Positions 8,383-16,629 of a stretch of 64,000 nt of DNA are shown piece after piece; position 1 is the stretch's first letter; each line of letters opens with the position of its first letter. The position numbers were made by a program, and so were the translations under genes. The stretch is from JAFAMS01 sp963715815 (GTDB lineage: Bacteria; Vulcanimicrobiota; Vulcanimicrobiia; Vulcanimicrobiales; Vulcanimicrobiaceae): positions 1,240,001-1,304,000 of the forward strand of contig OY970278.1 of NCBI GenBank assembly GCA_963715815.1, given 5' to 3'. Under the pieces are notes generated by a model. The model saw only the letters and a list, made by a program, of their open reading frames with translations. It had not been told where the DNA came from and searched no databases.

Positions 8383-9198
8383 ATGGCTTTTAGCCAGCGA
8401 CAGCTCTCCATTTTCACGCCGCGCTCGCTGCGTGATGCCCTTGGTCTCTCGTTTACGCATCGCGAACAGGTTCGCTGGCTTATCGGAACGAGTGAGTTGC
8501 TCGCGTCGGCATATACGCACGTTCCACGCGAGGCGCAAATCCTCGATGTACGCGAACTCGATGAATTTCGCGCCGCCCCCGTTGGTGACGAAAACAAGAT
8601 TCGCTTCGGCGCCTTCGCAACCAAAGCGTCGTTGCGCGGACATCCCGTGCTCGAAGCGACCCTCTTCAAGGCCGCAAGCTCTGCCTTGTATTTGGCGGTT
8701 TCGGAGGCGAACGTCGAAGTCGTCTCGCTCGGGCGTACGCGCTCCACGCCGATCGATGCACTGATGCTGGCGCCGCACGAGGCACCGCTCTCAATCGAAT
8801 TCGAAGCCAATGCCGGCGACATCTACGTGCAGCGCCGCCGCACGATTCGCGACGGCTCGGCATCGCACGACTTAATCATCGGAGCGACGTTCCGCCTCGC
8901 TGACGACGGGCGCACTTCGCGCGTTCGCGTTGCGCTATCGATCGACGACGCTCCGCCGGTTCGGGCGCGGCTCGCTGAACATCAGCTCCAGGGCGAGCGG
9001 CTTTCCAGCGACCGTACAGGTCTTGCGGCTCGTCTCTGCGCTGAGGCGATTGCGCCGGAGGATCCCCGTAAGGCCGCAGCCGCGCGCTCGGCGCTCACCT
9101 TAGCGCTCGCCATGTTCCGGGAGGCACGGGTTCGCTGTGACGAAATGAATCGGTCTCGTCGCCCTGACCCCCCACGGAGAAAACGACGCCGCCGATGA
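8383..9198 (+). CDS. possible degenerate CoxM-like (molybdopterin dehydrogenase FAD-domain) protein
   Basis: A 271-residue protein that I do not recognise securely. It resembles the medium subunit of CO/xanthine dehydrogenases in pieces: TPRSLRDALGL, then IGTSELLAS where FAD enzymes have a GGTDLL-like turn, ILDVRELDEF, KIRFGAFATKASLRGHPVL, and a C-terminal portion with VRVALSIDDAPPVRARLAEHQL like the CoxM C-terminal domain. The central RN-GT-GGN segment that binds FAD in the family is absent, so the protein may not bind flavin. No large or 2Fe-2S subunit is adjacent. The tail is extremely Arg-rich. It overlaps the next gene by ATGA. The family link is tentative. Confidence 0.45.
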   Translation: MAFSQRQLSIFTPRSLRDALGLSFTHREQVRWLIGTSELLASAYTHVPREAQILDVRELDEFRAAPVGDENKIRFGAFATKASLRGHPVLEATLFKAASSALYLAVSEANVEVVSLGRTRSTPIDALMLAPHEAPLSIEFEANAGDIYVQRRRTIRDGSASHDLIIGATFRLADDGRTSRVRVALSIDDAPPVRARLAEHQLQGERLSSDRTGLAARLCAEAIAPEDPRKAAAARSALTLALAMFREARVRCDEMNRSRRPDPPRRKRRRR

Positions 9199-9998
9199 TT
9201 CGTTCACGCTTTCTTGCAGTGCTCGCCCTTGCGGCACTGCCTATCGCCGCACTCGCGCAAACCGCTGTTGCGCCAACCCAAGATGAGCTTGCTCAAATCC
9301 GCCAGACCGGCGTCTTGCGCGTCGGTTTGACCGGTGACTACGATCCGTTCAGTCTTGTCGATGCGAACGGTGTTTATAAGGGTATCGACGCGGACGCGGC
9401 TGCGATGTTGGCAAAAGCGATTGGCCCGAACGTCAGGTTGGAGATCGTCAAGACGACCTGGCCGACCTTGACTGCCGATCTGCTCGCGAATAAATTCGAT
9501 ATCGCAATGGGCGGCGTGAGCTATAACGAAGCTCGTGCGAAAGTTGGCGAGTTAACGAGCGCCTACATACAAGATGGGAAAGTTGCGCTTGTTCGCGCGT
9601 CCGACAAAGGCAAATACCACACGAACACGCTGACGGATTTCGACAAGCCGGACGTCACCGTGCTCGTGAATCCGGGCGGAACGAATCAACTGTTCGTCAA
9701 CGGCAACATCAAGAACGCGAAGATCGTCGTGGTAAACGACAACCTGGCAATTCCGGGCATGCTCGTCGATGGAAAAGGCGATGTCATGTTCACGGACGGC
9801 GTCGAAGCACGATTGAAAGCCGCGCGCGATCACCGGCTCTATGCCGTGGATCCCGATCATCCGTTCACGCACAGCGCGCACGTCTACTTCATGCAGAAGG
9901 GTCAGGTTGCGCTGCTCGATTTCACGAACGCGTGGATCGCGCACATGCAGTCTGACGGATCGTACACGAAACTCTTCGCAAAATACATCGGGTCGTGA
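9195..9998 (+). CDS. pheC: periplasmic cyclohexadienyl (arogenate/prephenate) dehydratase-like protein
   Basis: A 267-residue protein with a clear signal peptide (cleavage after AALAQ) and the bilobed SBP_bac_3 fold of amino-acid binding proteins: TGVLRVGLTGDYDPFS, KTTWPTLTADLLANKFDIAM, NPGGTN at 157-162, VMFTDGVEARL and DHPFTHSAHVYF. Those last segments match the PheC group of periplasmic cyclohexadienyl dehydratases better than transport receptors, including the WPTL and NPGGTN regions. PheC makes phenylalanine or phenylpyruvate precursors from arogenate or prephenate outside the cytoplasm. No ABC permease for amino acids is adjacent, which favours an enzyme. A transport receptor remains the alternative. 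It overlaps genes on both sides. Confidence 0.7.
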   Translation: MIRSRFLAVLALAALPIAALAQTAVAPTQDELAQIRQTGVLRVGLTGDYDPFSLVDANGVYKGIDADAAAMLAKAIGPNVRLEIVKTTWPTLTADLLANKFDIAMGGVSYNEARAKVGELTSAYIQDGKVALVRASDKGKYHTNTLTDFDKPDVTVLVNPGGTNQLFVNGNIKNAKIVVVNDNLAIPGMLVDGKGDVMFTDGVEARLKAARDHRLYAVDPDHPFTHSAHVYFMQKGQVALLDFTNAWIAHMQSDGSYTKLFAKYIGS

Positions 9999-10885
9999 GC
10001 GTCGACATTTGCGACGTCGCGCCGCGCGACGGTCTGCAGAACGATGAAACGCAAACGACGCCAGAAATGCGCGCCGAGCTTTGCCGGCGTCTTGCCGACG
10101 CCGGCGTTCCGTATGTCGAGGCGGTGAGCTTCGTCAACGAAAAGCGCGTGCCGCGCATGGCGGGCGCCGAAACCGTGGTCTCGCTTTTGCCGGTGGACGC
10201 CAAGACCGAGTTTAACGCGCTCGTTCTCAACGAACGTGGTTACGATCGCGCGCTGGCGACGACTCTGCAAGCCGTGCACTACGCGTTTCCGGTAACGGAC
10301 GCGTTCGGGGAACGCAATCAGGGCGCAAAGGTCGCCGATTCGATGGCGGTCGCAAAGCGCATTATCGAGCGCGCGCGTGAGGACGGACTCGGCATCTCGA
10401 TCGGACTGGCCGTTGCATTCGGATGTCCGTTCGAAGGGACGGTCGATCCCGGTCGCGTTCTCGATATCGCACATCAACTCGCGGAAATGGGGCCGGATGC
10501 GATTTCATTTGCCGATACGATCGGTGTCGGCGTCCCCAAGCAAGTGCGCATCCTGGTTGAAGGCATGGCCGATACGGACATCCCGGTTGGATGTCATTTC
10601 CACGATACGCGCAATACCGGCGTAGCAAACGCGCTCGCTGCCGTCGAATCCGGCGCGCAAATGCTTGATGCATCGGTCGGTGGCGTGGGCGGCTGCCCTT
10701 TCGCACCCGCCGCAACCGGCAACGTTGCAACCGAGGATGTCGTGTACATGCTGCACGGCATGGGTTACGAGACGGGCATCGATCTCGATAAGCTCATCTC
10801 GACCGCGAAGTGGCTCGAGAAGCAGCTCGAACATTCCGTGCCGAGCGCGCTCCACCGCGCCGGCCCGTTTAAATGTATTGCCTGA
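9995..10885 (+). CDS. mvaB: hydroxymethylglutaryl-CoA lyase
   Basis: A 296-residue TIM-barrel enzyme that splits HMG-CoA into acetoacetate and acetyl-CoA, the last step of leucine breakdown. CDVAPRDGLQNDE at the N-terminus carries the catalytic Arg and the metal-binding Asp, FADTIGVGVP is the central segment, HFHDTRNTG supplies the metal-binding histidines, and GGVGGCPFAPAATGN contains the catalytic Cys loop. Length is normal. It starts with GTG 9995 in a GTGA overlap with the PheC-like gene, so the two are translationally coupled despite unrelated pathways. The related 2-isopropylmalate/homocitrate synthases are excluded by the GGCPFAP loop. Confidence 0.92.
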   Translation: MSVDICDVAPRDGLQNDETQTTPEMRAELCRRLADAGVPYVEAVSFVNEKRVPRMAGAETVVSLLPVDAKTEFNALVLNERGYDRALATTLQAVHYAFPVTDAFGERNQGAKVADSMAVAKRIIERAREDGLGISIGLAVAFGCPFEGTVDPGRVLDIAHQLAEMGPDAISFADTIGVGVPKQVRILVEGMADTDIPVGCHFHDTRNTGVANALAAVESGAQMLDASVGGVGGCPFAPAATGNVATEDVVYMLHGMGYETGIDLDKLISTAKWLEKQLEHSVPSALHRAGPFKCIA

Positions 10886-10937
10886 ACGATTAACGGGCGC
10901 ACGTTCGATAACCGCGCGCAAACGATAACGCGCAAAG

Positions 10938-10983
10938 GGCCTGAGCGTAGCGCTCCGCAGGAGCGCGAAGTCGAAGGGCGAGC
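10938..10983 (+). repeat. REP-like element, copy 1
   Basis: The core reads CCTGAGCGTAG, a 6-bp stem CGCTCC, loop GCA, stem GGAGCG, then CGAAGTCGAAGG. It is the reverse complement in layout of the element at 11077-11125. Flanks are conserved between copies whereas the stem differs but still pairs, which is what a hairpin maintained by selection looks like. This type of CTTCGACTTCG...CTACGCTCAGG repeat is widespread in bacterial intergenic regions. Confidence 0.7.
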
Positions 10984-11076
10984 CGCAATCATCCGGGTTG
11001 AGCAACGATCCTAAAGAGATGCTGGCACGATTGTGCCCTCGACCTTGTGACATCGTTTCGCGGCCCGAATCACTAG

Positions 11077-11125
11077 GGCTCGTCCTTCGACTTCGCAACG
11101 CTGCGCGTTGCTACACTCAGGATGA
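11077..11125 (-). repeat. REP-like element, copy 2 (inverted)
   Basis: The core reads CCTTCGACTTCG, stem CAACGC, loop TGC, stem GCGTTG, then CTACACTCAGG and ATGACA. It is inverted relative to the copy at 10938, with the centres about 140 bp apart, so the pair could also fold together into a long hairpin. Position between the convergently unrelated mvaB and fba transcription units suggests an intergenic repeat, not a gene. Confidence 0.7.
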
Positions 11126-11274
11126 CAAATGGGGAGATTCTTGCCTTGCGGCGGCCCTTTGCACGAAATCGCCACTGTGCGGCCATCGTACGTGCGCCCG
11201 GTAATGGTCAGCGGGGAGCGCAGGCCCCAAATACGAAGGGGCCAGAGCATCAATGGCCCGTGAGGTGACGTGAT

Positions 11275-12177
11275 TTGAAGGCTATGACCGATCGCTCGAT
11301 GAGCGAGCAGATGTCGACGAAGCCCGGCTTCATCGCCGCGCTCGACCAGAGTGGAGGCTCGACGCCCGGCGCTTTGCGTCTATACGGCATCCCCGAGGAC
11401 GCCTACAGCGGCGATGCGGAAATGTTCAAGCTCATGCACGAATTTCGCGTGCGGATCATCTCGTCGCCGGCATTCACAGGTGATAAGGTCATCGCCGCGA
11501 TTCTCTTCGAGCGCACGATGGAAGGTACGGCGAAAGGTAAGCCGGTGCCGAGCTATCTCTGGGAAGATCGCAAAGTCGTGCCGTTCTTGAAGATCGATAA
11601 AGGCCTCGAATCGGAAAACGATGGCGTCAGCATGATGAAGGCGATGCCCGGCTTGGATGATTTGCTTGCGCGCGCTGCAAAGCTCGGCATTTACGGCACG
11701 AAAGAACGCTCGACGATTACGCTAGCCTCGAAGTCAGGCATCAAGGCAATCGTCGATCAACAGTTTGAGATCGGGAAACAAGTTGCATCGCATGGCCTCA
11801 TGCCGATTCTCGAACCGGAAGTCTCAATCAAGAGCCCCGATAAGGCCGGTGCGGAAGCAATCTTGCGCGATGAGATCACGCGGCATCTCGATGCAATGAC
11901 GGACGGACAGGTCATGCTCAAACTGACGATTCCCGATCATCCCAACTTCTATGCTCCGTTGATCGCGCACAAGCGCGTCCAGCGGGTTGTCGCGCTTTCG
12001 GGCGGATACACGCGCGCCGATGCCGATGAAAAGTTGTCTCACAACGAAGGCATGATCGCGAGCTTCTCGCGCGCACTCGTGCAAGATCTCAAGGCGCAAA
12101 TGACCGACGCCGAGTTCAACACGGCGCTGGCCCAGGCGATCGACGAGATCTACAAAGCGTCGACGGTCAAAGTATAG
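11275..12177 (+). CDS. fda: class I fructose-bisphosphate aldolase
   Basis: About 300 residues of the bacterial class I (Schiff-base) aldolase family, which interconverts fructose 1,6-bisphosphate with triose phosphates. GFIAALDQSGGSTPGAL near the N-terminus is diagnostic, VPFLKIDKGL and MPILEPEVSI line the barrel, and VMLKLTIP carries the probable Schiff-base lysine. Two starts are possible: TTG 11275, with GAGGTGA at 11262-11268 at good spacing, or ATG 11284 three codons later, too far from that site. The former is used here. The stop overlaps the convergent UbiA gene by 11 bp. There is no companion glycolytic gene. Confidence 0.9.
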   Translation: MKAMTDRSMSEQMSTKPGFIAALDQSGGSTPGALRLYGIPEDAYSGDAEMFKLMHEFRVRIISSPAFTGDKVIAAILFERTMEGTAKGKPVPSYLWEDRKVVPFLKIDKGLESENDGVSMMKAMPGLDDLLARAAKLGIYGTKERSTITLASKSGIKAIVDQQFEIGKQVASHGLMPILEPEVSIKSPDKAGAEAILRDEITRHLDAMTDGQVMLKLTIPDHPNFYAPLIAHKRVQRVVALSGGYTRADADEKLSHNEGMIASFSRALVQDLKAQMTDAEFNTALAQAIDEIYKASTVKV

Positions 12178-13060
12178 CGGCTACGTAGGCGAGCGTCGAT
12201 CCGAGGATCGTCGCGACGAAAAGCGCGACGCCGCCGGCAGCGACATCGGTCACGTTTGCTGTGCCCGCGCGCGAGCACAGAAACCAAGCAATCGGAACCG
12301 TCAGCGTGATGAAATAGGCGAGCGGCGTTACGGCGCCCAGCGCGATCGCGATAACGGTGCCCGCATAAATCGCGGCCACGCCGCCGTATATCAGGTATCG
12401 CGCACCTTCCCGTCCCAACCGCGCGACGAGATTCATCTTTCCGGTCGCACGGTCCGCATCGACGTCCGGATACTCGACACAGAACATCAAAACGAACATC
12501 GCCGCAATCGAAGGTATGGTGCTCGCGAATAAGCGCAACGCCGGCACGTGTGCGAACGTCACGTATCCCGCAAGCGGGAAGAGCAACGCGATGATGACGG
12601 CCGTATCGAGCTCGCCCCAGCCGCGTGCGAGCAATCGCATCGGCGGTGCGCTGTACGACCAGCCGAGAATCGCGATGAGGACGCCGACGAGGGCCGGTGC
12701 GTACGCGCCGCTGATCGCGAAAACGAGGATCGCAAATGCGCCGATTCCGGCACAAACAAAGGCTGCGTTGAGCGCGATGCGTGGTGAGAGTCCGCCCTCG
12801 AGCAGAGCGCCGCTTCCACCCGACCATGCAGTGCGCTCCGCCGATTCATCGCAGAACCGGTCGTAATAGTCGTTGGCATAATGCACCATCAAATGAAACG
12901 ATGTCACCATGACTTGTCCGAGCGCGTACACCTGCCAGTCGATGTACGCACCATCATAGCGCGCAATCGCCGCACCGAGCGCAAATCCGAGTAGGCCGCC
13001 GGTCAAGAACTTTAGACGTGACAAGCGGATGAAGGCGCGCAACACAGGATGATTCTTCAT
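12167..13060 (-). CDS. UbiA-family prenyltransferase, probably MenA-like
   Basis: A 297-residue integral membrane prenyltransferase with about nine hydrophobic segments. The first Asp-rich motif is NDYYDRFCDE and the second is YPDVDADRATGK, which together bind the prenyl diphosphate through magnesium. This pattern fits MenA (1,4-dihydroxy-2-naphthoate prenyltransferase) and related quinone enzymes. ATG 13060 (MKNHPVLRAF) is chosen because family similarity begins just after it; the open frame upstream is antisense to ppx. The start lies only 24 bp from the divergent ppx/gppA start. No other menaquinone gene is adjacent, so the acceptor is not certain. Confidence 0.82.
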   Translation of the reverse strand: MKNHPVLRAFIRLSRLKFLTGGLLGFALGAAIARYDGAYIDWQVYALGQVMVTSFHLMVHYANDYYDRFCDESAERTAWSGGSGALLEGGLSPRIALNAAFVCAGIGAFAILVFAISGAYAPALVGVLIAILGWSYSAPPMRLLARGWGELDTAVIIALLFPLAGYVTFAHVPALRLFASTIPSIAAMFVLMFCVEYPDVDADRATGKMNLVARLGREGARYLIYGGVAAIYAGTVIAIALGAVTPLAYFITLTVPIAWFLCSRAGTANVTDVAAGGVALFVATILGSTLAYVAAIL

Positions 13061-13084
13061 CCTTCGTGAGAAGGGTCTTGCCAG

Positions 13085-14653
13085 ATGCGGATCGGCGCGA
13101 TCGACGTTGGGACGAATTCCATTCACTTGATCGTCGTCGAGGTCGACGCGGAATCGATGTCGACCCGGACCGTTTTCAAGGCACGCGAAATGGTTCGCCT
13201 CGGCGCCGACGATGCGCTGGAAGGCGGAGCGCTGGGAAAACGTGCGATCGCACGGGGGGTTGAAGCGATCGCGCGGTTCGTCAGGCTGGCGCACGAGCGC
13301 GATGCAGAGCGCATTCGCATCGTGGCCACGTCGGCGGTGCGTGAAGCGCGTAACGGTGCCGAGTTTGCAAGCGAAGTCCAACGCTTGTGCGGCGTCCCGC
13401 TCGAGGTGCTTGACGAGCGTGAGGAAGCGCGCCTCATCTATCTCGGAGTCACGCGAAATTATCCGCTGCACGACCGGCTGGCGTGCATCATCGATATCGG
13501 CGGCGGGTCGACGGAGTGGATCGTGGCCGACGATCGGCGTCCGTATCTGCTCGAGAGCGTCAAGCTCGGCAGCTTACGCTTGTACGATGCGTTTTTGCGC
13601 GGCGACGAGCCGCCTTACGAGCGCTATCCCGAGCTTGTTGCGCACATCAAGAAGCTGATCTCGCCCCTCGTCGCGCGTTTGCGTGAATTCGATTGCGATA
13701 TTGTGATCGGAACATCAGGAACGATCATGGGTCTTGCGGCGCTCGATGCGGGCGACCAGACCGCTCGTCCGGGGATCCACGGTCACGTCTTGAGTCTCGA
13801 ACGGCTTCGCGTTTTACAGGCCAGGATGCTCACGTTGACCGAGGCGCAGCGGCGAACGCTGCCCGGGATGAACGCGCGGCGCGCCGACATCATCATCGCG
13901 GGCGCAGCCGTCCTGATCGAAGGGCTGGTGGGGATAGGAGCCCGGGAGATCGTCGTGAGCCAGCACGCGCTGCGCGAAGGCGTCGTCGTCGATCTCGTGC
14001 AGGCCGACACCGACATCGTGCGCCGCCTTGACGTTTTGCGTGCGCGCCGGCGCGAATCGGTCGCCTCGCTCGCACGCCGCTATCAGAGTAGCGGTCTGCA
14101 CGAGCGCAGCGTCGCACGCCTTGCATTGCGGATTTTCGATGAGCTGGCCCCACACGTCCTGACCAGTCCGGTCGATCGGGAAGTGATTCACGCCGCCGCG
14201 CTGCTGCACGATATCGGAAAATTCGTGAATACCAGCGCCCATCACAAGCACGGCGCCTACCTTATACGAAGCACCGTGCTTGATGGTTGGAACGACCTCG
14301 AACGAGAATTACTTGCAACAATCGTTCGCTATCACCGTAAGTCCTTACCGAAAATAACCCATCCCGAATGGATGGCGCTCGGAGCGATCGAGCGCGATCG
14401 CGTTGCATTGCTGGCGGGAATCCTGCGTGTCGCAGATGGTTTGGACGTTCGTCAACAGGGGATTGTGAGCGATGTTCGCATTCGCTGGGGGCCTGGGGCG
14501 GTTGCGATAGAAGTCGAAGCGAACGATACCCAAAGCAGTGGTGACCTTGCATCCGAGATCGCAGCGGCGGGGTACAAGGCGGACCTTCTTGCAAAAGCGC
14601 TAGGAAAGGCTGTGATTCCGCGGGGAGTTGCAGCCATCTCAGCAGAAGCGTAG
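13085..14653 (+). CDS. ppx: Ppx/GppA exopolyphosphatase with C-terminal HD domain
   Basis: A 522-residue protein. The N-terminal half has the ASKHA phosphatase fold: IGAIDVGTNSIHL (phosphate 1), ATSAVREARNG, DIGGGSTEWIV (phosphate 2) and IGTSGTIMGLA. The C-terminal part carries an HD domain with AAALLHDIGKFVN and HHKHGAYLI, as in long Ppx proteins. It hydrolyses polyphosphate and/or pppGpp in the cytoplasm. It directly precedes phoB by 8 bp, putting polyphosphate metabolism at the head of a phosphate-control block. Which activity dominates cannot be told from sequence. Confidence 0.93.
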   Translation: MRIGAIDVGTNSIHLIVVEVDAESMSTRTVFKAREMVRLGADDALEGGALGKRAIARGVEAIARFVRLAHERDAERIRIVATSAVREARNGAEFASEVQRLCGVPLEVLDEREEARLIYLGVTRNYPLHDRLACIIDIGGGSTEWIVADDRRPYLLESVKLGSLRLYDAFLRGDEPPYERYPELVAHIKKLISPLVARLREFDCDIVIGTSGTIMGLAALDAGDQTARPGIHGHVLSLERLRVLQARMLTLTEAQRRTLPGMNARRADIIIAGAAVLIEGLVGIGAREIVVSQHALREGVVVDLVQADTDIVRRLDVLRARRRESVASLARRYQSSGLHERSVARLALRIFDELAPHVLTSPVDREVIHAAALLHDIGKFVNTSAHHKHGAYLIRSTVLDGWNDLERELLATIVRYHRKSLPKITHPEWMALGAIERDRVALLAGILRVADGLDVRQQGIVSDVRIRWGPGAVAIEVEANDTQSSGDLASEIAAAGYKADLLAKALGKAVIPRGVAAISAEA

Positions 14654-14661
14654 GCCCCCTC

Positions 14662-15366
14662 GTGACCACATTGGCCACCGCAACTAAACGCATCTTGGTC
14701 GTCGACGACGAGTCGGCAATTCTGCAAACATTGCGCTTCAATCTCGCGCGAAGCGGCTATCAGGTGAGCACGGCAGGCGATGGGCGCACTGCGCTCGCGC
14801 TCGTTGCAAGCGAAGAACCAAATCTGGTGATTCTCGACATCATGCTTCCGGTGCTCGACGGCATCGAGACGTGCAAAGAGATTCGCCGTCACAGCAACGT
14901 GCCGATCATCATGCTGACCGCAAAGGATCAGGAGATCGACAAAGTCGTTGCACTGGAGATCGGCGCCGACGATTACGTTACCAAGCCGTTCTCGCTCGCG
15001 GAATTCATGGCACGCGTGAAAGCCTGCTTGCGCCGCGCCGAAAAACCGCAAGTCAGCGAGCGCGACGAACCAATCGTTGCCGGCGATATCACGCTCGATC
15101 CGTCGCGACATCTGCTGCTCGTACGGGGACGCGACGTTCAGCTGGCCCCCAAGGAATTCAGCCTACTGCATGTCCTGATGGAAAACAAAGGCCGTATCGT
15201 CACCCGTCAGATGTTGCTCGAAAAAGTCTGGGGTTACGATTTCGAAGGCGAGCATCAAACAATTAGCGTTCACGTTCGGTGGCTTCGCGAAAAAGTGGAG
15301 GTCGATCCGAATAACCCGCGGCACATCATCACGGTGCGCTCGCGGGGCTACATGTTCCGCGAATAG
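14662..15366 (+). CDS. phoB: PhoB/PhoP-type response regulator
   Basis: A 234-residue OmpR-family regulator. The receiver domain shows ILVVDDES, phospho-acceptor Asp59 in VILDIMLPVLDG, the conserved Thr in IIMLTAKD and Lys in DYVTKPFS. A C-terminal winged helix follows (LAPKEFSLLHVLMENKGRIVTR, ending in VHVRWLREKVE). It starts with GTG 14662 and its stop overlaps the kinase start by one base. Its position upstream of phoR and pst, and the TTAAG direct repeats before pstB and pstS, support control of phosphate uptake. It is the likely protein binding those repeats (inference). Confidence 0.93.
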   Translation: MTTLATATKRILVVDDESAILQTLRFNLARSGYQVSTAGDGRTALALVASEEPNLVILDIMLPVLDGIETCKEIRRHSNVPIIMLTAKDQEIDKVVALEIGADDYVTKPFSLAEFMARVKACLRRAEKPQVSERDEPIVAGDITLDPSRHLLLVRGRDVQLAPKEFSLLHVLMENKGRIVTRQMLLEKVWGYDFEGEHQTISVHVRWLREKVEVDPNNPRHIITVRSRGYMFRE

Positions 15367-16523
15367 TGACCTTTACTGGCGAGCTGCTGGCGCTGTTCGT
15401 CGGTGCCGCCGGGGGGTTTTTCGCAGCTCGCTTCTCGCGTAACGGGTCGCGGTCCCGGGCTCCCGACGTCGCGGAAAAGCGTGCCGAACAGCAGCGTGAC
15501 GACTCGCTCGAGCAGATCGTCGCGCTTATGCCCGTTGCAGCTCTGGTCGTAGATCGCAATGGTTACTTGAAATTTGCGAACACCATGGCGGAACGCGCAT
15601 TCGACATGGATGCGGAGCGTGGGCGCGGCCGTGCGCTGATCGAAGCGATCGGCTCGGTCGATCTCGAACGGCTAGTGAGTCGCGGTCAGTTCGGGCAGCG
15701 TGCTGTAGGCACGATCGTTCTCCGCTCGGGCGAAAGCGAGCGCAGCCTCGTCGTTACGGTTCAGCCGCTCGAACAAAGCGGCGGCGACATGCTCGTGTTC
15801 GCGGAGGACCGCTCGAAGATCGCCGATAGCGAGCGCGTACGGCGCGACTTTCTCGCGGACGTCTCACACGAGCTGCGCACTCCGATTTCGTCGATCCGCT
15901 TAATGGTCGAGACGATTCAGCTTTCCGGCGACGATCCGGAAGCGATTCGGCTCTTTTTCCCCAAAATGGTTGCCGAGCTCGAGCGCATGACGCGTCTCAT
16001 CGAAGATCTGCTCGAGCTTGCACGCGGAGAAGCAGGCCAAGTTCCGCTGCACCCGAGCAAAGTCGATTTGTCGAGTTTGGTCGAGGACGCGGTGGCCGCA
16101 TTTCAAGTCCGCGCTGAAGAACAAGAGGTCGATTTGCGTTTGGATGCGCCGCGCACGGTTGAAGCGGAAGTCGATTCGAAGCGTTTAACGCAAGTCGTCG
16201 TCAATTTGATCGACAACGCACTGCGGCATACCGCCTCCAAGGGTCATGTCCTCGTCGGCGTCGGCGCCGAGAATGGCGAAGCGTTTCTCAGCGTGCAAGA
16301 TGACGGCGTTGGGATACCCTTCAAAGATTTGCCGCACATCTTCGAACGGTTTTACGTCGTTGACCGTTCGCGTTCACGTGGATCGGGCGGAACCGGCCTC
16401 GGACTTGCGATCGTAAAACAAATCGTCGAAGCGCATGGGGGCAGCGTTCACGTTGATTCGGAGCTTGGTTTGGGCGCGCATTTTTCGTGCAGGCTTCCCG
16501 TTAAGCGGGGGACAACGCCTTGA
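15366..16523 (+). CDS. phoR: PhoR-type sensor histidine kinase
   Basis: A 385-residue kinase with one N-terminal membrane segment (residues about 5-22), a PAS domain (about 50-150), a HisKA domain with His168 in DFLADVSHELRTPISS, and a HATPase domain with N-box NLIDNALRHT, DDGVGIPFKDLPHIFERFY and GTGLGLAIVKQIVEAHGG. A single TM and no periplasmic sensor loop match PhoR, which is thought to read phosphate status through PhoU and the Pst transporter. GTG 15366 overlaps the phoB stop. No obvious promoter lies between the two, so they form one unit. Confidence 0.93.
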   Translation: MTFTGELLALFVGAAGGFFAARFSRNGSRSRAPDVAEKRAEQQRDDSLEQIVALMPVAALVVDRNGYLKFANTMAERAFDMDAERGRGRALIEAIGSVDLERLVSRGQFGQRAVGTIVLRSGESERSLVVTVQPLEQSGGDMLVFAEDRSKIADSERVRRDFLADVSHELRTPISSIRLMVETIQLSGDDPEAIRLFFPKMVAELERMTRLIEDLLELARGEAGQVPLHPSKVDLSSLVEDAVAAFQVRAEEQEVDLRLDAPRTVEAEVDSKRLTQVVVNLIDNALRHTASKGHVLVGVGAENGEAFLSVQDDGVGIPFKDLPHIFERFYVVDRSRSRGSGGTGLGLAIVKQIVEAHGGSVHVDSELGLGAHFSCRLPVKRGTTP

Positions 16524-16561
16524 TAACAAGCATGTGCGATGCTCTACTTTAGACGGCTAGT

Positions 16562-16601
16562 TTAAGACGTCTTAATATTGCCTTAAGGGTGAGTTGATTA
16601 T
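16562..16601 (+). promoter_or_regulatory. putative Pho box and promoter for pstB
   Basis: Three direct repeats TTAAG (16562), TTAAT (16572) and TTAAG (16583) are spaced 10 and 11 bp, one helical turn, as in PhoB/PhoP boxes. About 8-10 bp downstream GATTAT at 16596 could be a -10 element, matching the usual arrangement in which Pho repeats replace the -35. This placement also argues that the TTG at 16594 is not the pstB start. Confidence 0.65.
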
Positions 16602-16629
16602 CTCCCCTGATACTCGTAGCGAACGGATT

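Larger units (their letters stand above)
10886..11274. other. 389-bp gene-free interval with repeats and the fba promoter region
   Basis: No open frame here looks coding. The interval holds two inverted copies of a REP-like element (listed separately) and, just before the aldolase start, GAGGTGA at 11262-11268, which can serve as its ribosome binding site. No convincing promoter hexamers were identified. Confidence 0.6.
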
